A stretch of DNA of 64,000 nt from Natrialba aegyptia DSM 13077. GTDB lineage: Archaea > Halobacteriota > Halobacteria > Halobacteriales > Natrialbaceae. The notes under the pieces are model-generated. The model did no database searches. It was given only the letters and a program-made list of their open reading frames with translations, and had not been told where the DNA came from. Positions 59,011-64,000 of the stretch are shown here, piece after piece; within the stretch, counting starts at the first letter, position 1, and each line of letters begins with the position of its first letter. Where the stretch lies: positions 3,914-67,913 of the forward strand of contig NZ_AOIP01000003.1 in assembly GCF_000337535.1 (NCBI RefSeq). The letters are read 5' to 3'. The position numbers and the translations under genes were made by a program.

Positions 59011-59424
59011 ATGGATAAGGAAACCCTACCGCGCTGGGGGTGGTTGCTGGTCGGACTGTTCGTGGCGGCGATGACCGCGAATCTGTTCAACCTTCTTGTG
59101 CTCGGCCGGGCCGGATTTCCCGAGGAGTATCGGGTTATCACCGTCATCACGGCGATGGCACCGGTATTGATCTACGTCGGTGTCTGGTACGACGAGGAGC
59201 GCCAGCAGTACTGGGAGCAGTCACGGGCACATATCGTCGGCGATGTCGTCTTTCTCCTCTCCGGTGCGGCGATCGGGTCGGCGATTGCGATCGTTGCCGT
59301 CGCCGACTTCGGTCTCCGGCAGTTTCTGCAGGATATCCTGGCGATGGTTACCGGGTTCATGCTCGCGTGGGGGCTGTTCTGGTGGCGGAACCCGGCCCTG
59401 TATCGGTCCGAAACTGACCAGTGA
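59011..59424 (+). CDS. Four-helix membrane protein, haloarchaeal
   Basis: A 137-residue protein with four hydrophobic segments (about 10-30, 43-60, 78-98, 107-125): WGWLLVGLFVAAMTANLFNL, VITVITAMAPVLIYVGVWYD, VVFLLSGAAIGSAIAIVAVA and LAMVTGFMLAWGLFWWRNPA. No family is recognised. The start at 59011 is chosen; a start five codons earlier is possible. Confidence 0.7.
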   Translation: MDKETLPRWGWLLVGLFVAAMTANLFNLLVLGRAGFPEEYRVITVITAMAPVLIYVGVWYDEERQQYWEQSRAHIVGDVVFLLSGAAIGSAIAIVAVADFGLRQFLQDILAMVTGFMLAWGLFWWRNPALYRSETDQ

Positions 59425-59522
59425 GGCCGGAATTGGCGAACGCCGTCGAGTTCAGAAGACGGGTTGTCGACCCGATTCAGAGCGGCTGCATACCGGCAAT
59501 TCGGATCGGCTGCACACCGGCG

Positions 59523-60413
59523 TTACAGCGGGGTTCGGAGGTGGTCGAGTCCCGGCGTCGGTGGCAGGGTTCGTTTGTGCTCGGTTTCCGCGGAGAGCCA
59601 CGCGATCGCTCGCGCAGTTTCTCCGTCGAGGTCGAGTTCGGCTGCGGCGTCGGTGACCGAGCGGTCGTCGTCGACGAGTCGTCGCAGCAGTGGGTCGATC
59701 GTTTCGTAGGAGGCACCGAGTTCACCGGCGTCGGTCTGGTCGGCCCAGAAGCCCGCGGTCGGGGGCTTGCTGATGATCCGTCGTGGGATTCCGATCCGCG
59801 CTGCGAGTGCGCGGACTTCGGTTTTGTAGAGGTCGCCGATCGGGTAGGCGTCGGCTGCGCCGTCGCCGTATTTGGTGAAGTAGCCGAGGAGGAGTTCCGA
59901 GCGATTCGCGGTCCCGAGCACGAGCCGGTGTTCGCGGTTCGCCGCGTAGTAGGCACAGCACATCCGGAGGCGTGCGATCACGTTCCCGAGTTCACAATTT
60001 CGCTCGTGCGGGCGGTCGCCGTCGTCGATCCGTGATTCGAGTTCGCTCGTGACGGTTTCTTTGAACGCGTCGAGAAGCGGCCGGAGCTGAATCTCGGTGA
60101 ACTCCATGCCGAGCCCGTCGGCGATGGTCCGGGCGTCGCGGGCGTCTGCACGTTCGGCTTTGTGACAGGGGAGGGCGAGTCCGAGGACGTTGTCAGCACC
60201 CAGCGCCTCGACGGCCAGGGCAGCCGTGACGGTCGAGTCGATGCCGCCGCTCATGGCGACGACGGCGCCGTCGGCGCTTGCATCGTCGACGAGCGTTTGA
60301 ATCGACTGAACGATCCGCGACTGAACCGTTTCGAGCCGGCCTCGATCCATAATGAACGATTCGGGCGGTGCCTCCGTCTCTGTGGGGACGCTTGTACTAC
60401 TTTCAGCACACAT
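59523..60413 (-). CDS. nadE: NAD+ synthase (ammonia-dependent)
   Basis: A 296-residue protein. The PP-loop SGGIDSTVTAALAVEA (about residues 55-70) is the ATP-pyrophosphatase signature. LGTANRSELLLGYFTKYGDG, IGDLYKTEVRALAARIGIPR and ISKPPTAGFWADQTDAGELG are NadE motifs. No glutaminase domain is present, so it uses ammonia. It converts nicotinic acid adenine dinucleotide to NAD+. The Met at 60413 is supported by a TATA box 27-34 bp upstream (60440-60447); a second Met 21 codons in is the alternative. Confidence 0.93.
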   Translation of the reverse strand: MCAESSTSVPTETEAPPESFIMDRGRLETVQSRIVQSIQTLVDDASADGAVVAMSGGIDSTVTAALAVEALGADNVLGLALPCHKAERADARDARTIADGLGMEFTEIQLRPLLDAFKETVTSELESRIDDGDRPHERNCELGNVIARLRMCCAYYAANREHRLVLGTANRSELLLGYFTKYGDGAADAYPIGDLYKTEVRALAARIGIPRRIISKPPTAGFWADQTDAGELGASYETIDPLLRRLVDDDRSVTDAAAELDLDGETARAIAWLSAETEHKRTLPPTPGLDHLRTPL

Positions 60414-60439
60414 AGTGCATCAACACCATTGTTTTGACA

Positions 60440-60447
60440 GTATATTC
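60440..60447 (-). promoter_or_regulatory. TATA box of nadE
   Basis: GAATATAC on the minus strand, 27-34 bp before the nadE ATG at 60413; this supports the longer start. Confidence 0.45.
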
Positions 60448-60662
60448 AAACATCCGTCTCATATATATGACTACCCCTTAAACAGCTAGTAGTCCTTCCC
60501 CGTGTGTCAGTTACTTACCGGCGACTATCGCCATCCGGCACCGTCGAACTGCCGTCACGGTTTCGAAACCGGCCACTCTGCGGACGGGAGACCCGTCACG
60601 CTCCGCGTTATCATAGCGAAATGAACACAATTATACTCAACCACTACACACGGTGATCAAAT

Positions 60663-60824
60663 GTCGACGCCGACGGCGAGCCCTGGTGGGGTGTCCCGCC
60701 GCTCGCGGAACTCGGCTGCGGCGCTATACTTGAACTCGTCGGTGACCGCCTCGTCGCGATCTCCGACGGGCGCATGTACGGTCTGCACAAGAAACCGGGG
60801 CGGCGATACACGCTCTTCTCGTGA
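60663..60824 (+). pseudogene. C-terminal gene fragment, family unknown
   Basis: An open frame of 53 codons with no start codon, directly after an in-frame stop region, reads VDADGEPWWGVPPLAELGCG, AILELVGDRLVAISDGRMYG and LHKKPGRRYTLFS before a TGA. Composition looks like a haloarchaeal protein end. It may be the tail of a gene whose front has been lost. No family was recognised. Confidence 0.3.
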
Positions 60825-60893
60825 GCCGTGAGCCGGGAGCAGTGAGCCGTGAGCCGTAGGCCGTGAGTTGGGAGTCGGTAACCGGTAGTCGTC

Positions 60894-62219
60894 CTACAGC
60901 GGAATCGCGCCCAACAGTAGCGCGACCGCGAGGATGATCGACGACGGGATGACCATCAGCGGCAGCGTGAACTTGATGTGCTCTCCGAGTTCGACGCCGG
61001 CCAGGCCGATGAGGAGGTACGTGGCTCCCGTGAACGGTGAGACGGGGAAGCCGACGGTTTGGCCGACGAGCGAGGCGCGGACGACCGCGACGGGGTCGTG
61101 TCCGTACGCGGCGCTCGTTTCGGCGAAGACGGGAAGCACGCCGAAGTAGAAGGCGTCCGGGCTGAACAGCAACCGTGCGGGCAGCGAGACGACCGCGACG
61201 ATGAGCGGCAGTTGCGAGCCGAGTACGTCCGGAATGAGATAGACCAGTATATTGGCCATTTCCGTGATCATCCCGCTCTCTTCGAGGACGCCGATGAGGA
61301 CGCCGGCGGCGAAGAGGATGCCGACGTAGGTCATCACGTCGGGGGCGTAGGATTCGAGCACCTCCTTTTGCTTCTCGTACTCCGGCACGTTCACGAGCAG
61401 TGCGATAACGACGCCGATCATGAACGAGACTTCCGGCGACGTGATTCCTGCGATAAGAACGCCGAGGACGGCGACCGTGAGGGCGAAATTGAACCACCAC
61501 TTCCAATCGACCGAAACCTCGCGGCCGTCCACTGCGTCGTCGATCAGCGACTCTTCGTCGACGCCGTCGAACGCGGTTACCGCGTCCAGATTCTCCCGAA
61601 TCCGCCGGCCGTAGTAGGCGCTGATGCCGAAGACGGAGAGCATGCCTGCGACCTGTGCGGGGATCATCGGGTTGAACACGTTCGAGATCGTCGCCGGATC
61701 GATCGCCGCGACGCCGCGAACGACCTGCCCGCCCCACGGGACCATGTTCATCGTCCCGGCGGTCAGCGCGACGAGCGCGGCGAGGATTTTCCGATCGATG
61801 TCGAGCGCATCGTACAGCGGGAGCATCGCCGGAATCGTGATCAGCATCGTCGTTGCGCCGGCCCCGTCCAGGTGGGTGACCATCGCGAGGCCGACGGTTC
61901 CGATCGTGAGCAACGCCGGTTTGTCGATGATGCTACTTACGATGCGCGAGATGAACGGGTCGAAGAGTCCGCTGTCCCGCATGATACTGAAGTACCAGAC
62001 GGCGAACGCGAACATCGCCGTAATGGCGACGATCCCTTGCAACCCTTCTTCCGCAAACGTCGCGAGTTCGTCCGGCGAGAACCCAGCGAGCAAGGCGGCA
62101 ACCGTTGGAACGATAATTAGTGTCGGGATTACGTAGAGTTGCTTTCGTATGACAAGAAAAAGAATGAGGAATATAGCACTGTAGCCGATAACTCCGAGCA
62201 TCAAGCCAGATACTGCCAT
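60894..62219 (-). CDS. CitMHS family citrate-metal/proton symporter
   Basis: A 441-residue membrane protein with about 11-12 helices in two pseudo-repeats. LGVIGYSAIFLILFLVIRKQ starts TM1, THLDGAGATTMLITIPAMLP (about 107-126) and AGTMNMVPWGGQVVRGVAAI are family features, and SPDAFYFGVLPVFAETSAAY lies in the C-terminal half. The family takes up citrate complexed with divalent metal, with protons. The start at 62219 (MAVSGLMLGV) agrees with a TATA box at 62243-62250; the upstream residues are atypical. Confidence 0.88.
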   Translation of the reverse strand: MAVSGLMLGVIGYSAIFLILFLVIRKQLYVIPTLIIVPTVAALLAGFSPDELATFAEEGLQGIVAITAMFAFAVWYFSIMRDSGLFDPFISRIVSSIIDKPALLTIGTVGLAMVTHLDGAGATTMLITIPAMLPLYDALDIDRKILAALVALTAGTMNMVPWGGQVVRGVAAIDPATISNVFNPMIPAQVAGMLSVFGISAYYGRRIRENLDAVTAFDGVDEESLIDDAVDGREVSVDWKWWFNFALTVAVLGVLIAGITSPEVSFMIGVVIALLVNVPEYEKQKEVLESYAPDVMTYVGILFAAGVLIGVLEESGMITEMANILVYLIPDVLGSQLPLIVAVVSLPARLLFSPDAFYFGVLPVFAETSAAYGHDPVAVVRASLVGQTVGFPVSPFTGATYLLIGLAGVELGEHIKFTLPLMVIPSSIILAVALLLGAIPL

Positions 62220-62242
62220 GTATATCGACAGCCAATAACAGC

Positions 62243-62250
62243 ATAAAAAT
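62243..62250 (-). promoter_or_regulatory. TATA box of the CitMHS gene
   Basis: ATTTTTAT on the minus strand, 24-31 bp before the ATG at 62219; this supports the start at MAVSG over the longer frame. Confidence 0.45.
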
Positions 62251-62472
62251 CCACACATATATCCCAAGATATACGATATCTGTCTACGTCACATTTTGCT
62301 GCCAGCGACAGGTGATGTCGTACCCGGTACTCGACCGCGCTCCGACCGCACTGCGGTGAGTTTCGCTCGATTACGTCGTCGGAAGAGTGACCGCGTCGGT
62401 CGCCGTACTTACGGGCGCCCGCCATCCGAACTCGAAGACACAGGGGCGTCTTCGGACGGGTTCAGTTACAAC

Positions 62473-62609
62473 ATCTACGCTAAAAGAACCGCTCGCTCGG
62501 AGTCACTCGCTCGCGGTACAATACACTACGAAGGGACGATCGTGATCGGGTCTTTCCGGTCGATCGCCTGCTCGAGTTCGTCCGCGATGGCGCTGCCGCG
62601 CGAGACCTG
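62473..62609 (-). repeat. Duplicated 3' end of the PilT/KH ATPase gene
   Basis: These 137 bp match 62677-62815 with only a few substitutions and a 2-bp indel, in direct orientation. On the minus strand they encode the ATPase C-terminus (ADELEQAIDRKDPIT with its stop), so this is a gene fragment left by duplication. The 204-bp offset lies just outside the gene. Confidence 0.85.
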
Positions 62610-62731
62610 GATCTCACACGCGTACCTTTTTCTCGTCGGGTTCGCTCGTTTCACTCGCTCACCGCTCCTCCAAAAAATCTACGCTAAAAAAGAGCCGCTC
62701 GCTCGGAGTCACTCGCTCACGGTACAATACA

Positions 62732-64000
62732 CTACGAGGGAACGATCGTGATCGGATCTTTCCGATCGATCGCCTGCTCGAGTTCGTCCGCGATGGCGCT
62801 GCCGCGCGAGACCTGTATTTCGCCGCCGCGGCTCACCGTTGCGGTGAAGAGATAGTCGCCGCCGGCCTGGACTTCGACGGTTTCACCGTGGTTGCCGTCG
62901 ACGGGGATGACGATGTGTCGGGAGGTGATCTCGGGGGTGACCATTTGGCCTGCGGCCTGGCCGCCGCTTCCGGTACCGGCACCGCCACCGCTGCCGTTTG
63001 CACTGGCTCCGGCCCCGGCCCCGTAGTTCGGGTTCTCGTCGTGGGTCCGCACGTCGATGTCGATCCCGAGTCGGTTTTCGATGTCCGTGATCCGGCCGCC
63101 GCCCTTGCCGATGACCGTCGAGATGTCGTCCTCCTCGACGTAGACGACGGCTCTGTCTTGACCCTTGAGGAGGACGTCGACGTAGCCGCGGGCGACCGAG
63201 CGGATCTCGCGTTCGATCTCCTGCTTGGCGATGCGGTCGACGCCGGACTCGCTGCCGGGACCGCCCTCCTCGTCTTTGAGCGGGACGGTGACGACCTGGC
63301 GGTTGAAGGTGTAGATCTCGTACTCTGGGTCGCCGGTCTCGAAGTTCGTAACCTGAATCACGGGGCGGGCCAGGTCCTCCTCGGTGAGTCCGGCGGGGAC
63401 CTTGACCTCCGTGCGCACGTCGTAGACGGTTTCGACCTCGCCGGCCTCGATGTAGACGACGGTGTCGACGACCTGGGGGATCATCCCGAGTTCGACGCGA
63501 CCGACGAGGCGCTGGAGTGCGTCGATCGGCCGGGTCGCGTGGACGACGCCGATCATACCGACGCCGGCCAGGCGCATGTCCGCGAAGACCTCGAAGTCGT
63601 CGGTCTTGCGAACCTCGTCGTAGATGGTGTAGTCGGGTCGGACCATCAACAGGGCGTCCGCGGTTTTGGCCATCTCGCCGCCGAGTTCAGTGTACTGGGT
63701 GATCTCGGGGCCGACCTGGAGGTCGCGGGGCTTTTCCATCGTCTTGACGGCGTAGTCGTGGTTCGAGATGTACCGGGCGACTGCCTGGGCGAAGGTCGAC
63801 TTCCCGGCTCCGGGGGCACCGGAGATGAGGACGCCGCGCTGGCGCTCCAGCAGGCGATCCTTCAACTCTTCGGCGTTCTCGTAGTCTTCGATGTCCGTCT
63901 GGGCGATCGGCCGGACGGCGGTGATCTCGATGCCGTCCGCAAACGGCGGGCGGCCGATGGCGATCCGGTAGTCCCGAAACTGGACGATCTTCATGCCCGG
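62732..64000 (-). CDS. PIN/TRAM-linked PilT-type ATPase with KH domain (partial, N-terminus off window)
   Basis: The visible 420 residues are the C-terminal two thirds of a large archaeal ATPase, probably over 600 residues whole. Walker A is ISGAPGAGKSTFAQAVARYI, Walker B is DYTIYDEVRKTDDFEVFADM and HATRPIDALQRL follows, as in VirB11/PilT ATPases. A KH domain lies at DDISTVIGKGGGRITDIENR, with the GxxG loop GKGG. A Gly/Ala/Ser-rich linker (about 325-350) precedes the last beta domain. The upstream part, beyond the edge, is expected to hold a PIN nuclease domain. The Met at 63994 is not the true start because the frame stays open to the edge. Confidence 0.9.
   Translation of the reverse strand, partial: PGMKIVQFRDYRIAIGRPPFADGIEITAVRPIAQTDIEDYENAEELKDRLLERQRGVLISGAPGAGKSTFAQAVARYISNHDYAVKTMEKPRDLQVGPEITQYTELGGEMAKTADALLMVRPDYTIYDEVRKTDDFEVFADMRLAGVGMIGVVHATRPIDALQRLVGRVELGMIPQVVDTVVYIEAGEVETVYDVRTEVKVPAGLTEEDLARPVIQVTNFETGDPEYEIYTFNRQVVTVPLKDEEGGPGSESGVDRIAKQEIEREIRSVARGYVDVLLKGQDRAVVYVEEDDISTVIGKGGGRITDIENRLGIDIDVRTHDENPNYGAGAGASANGSGGGAGTGSGGQAAGQMVTPEITSRHIVIPVDGNHGETVEVQAGGDYLFTATVSRGGEIQVSRGSAIADELEQAIDRKDPITIVPS

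Larger units (their letters stand above)
60414..60893. other. Intergenic region with fragmentary reading frame and low-complexity repeat
   Basis: 480 bp between nadE and the citrate transporter. It contains a possible gene fragment at 60663-60824 and the short repeat GTGAGCCG/TGAGCCGTG at 60820-60865. Otherwise only the nadE promoter was found. Confidence 0.5.
62220..62731. other. Intergenic region holding a partial gene duplication
   Basis: 512 bp between the citrate transporter and the ATPase gene. It contains the citrate transporter promoter, then a duplicate of the ATPase 3' end at 62473-62609. The remainder has no supported gene. Confidence 0.6.

Noticed and set aside
60820-60870. GTGAGCCG repeat considered as a CRISPR-like array
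   Set aside because: Units are too short, irregular and without spacers; it is simple low-complexity DNA. No CRISPR array was found anywhere in the window.

Overview
The window is chromosomal DNA from a halophilic archaeon. Its GC content is high, the predicted proteins are very rich in Asp and Glu, and many genes have a TATA box about 25-30 bp before the start codon (leaderless transcripts). Archaeal or haloarchaeal markers include ABCE1/RLI, aIF1 (SUI1), Sec61beta, archaemetzincin, UPF0146, F420 genes (mer, cofE, npdG), the DUF5809/DUF5810 pair and pilin-type N-termini. Overall content suggests Halobacteria, probably near Natrinema/Haloterrigena; that placement is inference.

Layout. 1-2.6 kb: a degraded O-methyltransferase, an SPW-type membrane protein, and tRNA-Lys(TTT) whose 3' end is duplicated 117 bp away, an att-like scar. 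2.6-12.4 kb: a 28-bp tandem array, siroheme nitrite/sulfite reductase, a YciE/YciF ferritin-like protein, a sodium symporter with a translationally coupled small membrane partner, rimI, DUF5810/DUF5809, two Nudix hydrolases and a rhodanese. 12.6-20.4 kb: aIF1, the moxR-DUF58-transglutaminase operon, cold-shock protein and small membrane proteins. 19.3-27.3 kb: mer-cofE (F420), then an operon of NRAMP-like permease, hydantoinase/oxoprolinase A and B, and an Asp/Glu-racemase-type maleate isomerase. 27.5-42 kb: a CopG-like protein, a Nudix-eIF2B fusion, a D-2-hydroxyacid dehydrogenase, engB, DUF389, a NOG1-type GTPase, a four-helix copper protein, hisE, DUF151, pdxT, sec61beta (shorter than a typical ORF cutoff), thioredoxin and npdG. 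42-49 kb: a FAD-Rieske oxidoreductase, a HAD hydrolase, an M50 protease, UPF0146, amzA and a two-gene ABC transporter. 48.8-50.2 kb: a Tat-exported protein with a 10-cysteine tail, and a winged-helix regulator. 50.3-64 kb: a methyltransferase, an APH-like kinase, ABCE1 with an EMC6-like protein, a large pilin-like vWA protein, a second winged-helix regulator, nadE, a CitMHS transporter, and a PilT/PIN-type ATPase with a KH domain running off the right edge.

Most genes are housekeeping or ordinary haloarchaeal genes. The parts worth most attention are: the Tat-exported cysteine-rich protein at 48.8-49.5 kb, built like a microhalocin precursor and lying beside an ABC exporter; an 85-bp inverted-repeat element present in three copies, one of which supplies the stop codon and last residues of the DUF5809 gene; an operator-like 11-mer shared by two small winged-helix regulators, with a relative before the vWA gene; the NRAMP-like permease lacking metal-site residues in a hydantoin/oxoproline operon; and the duplicated 3' end of the terminal ATPase gene. 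No CRISPR array, intact transposase or rRNA was seen.
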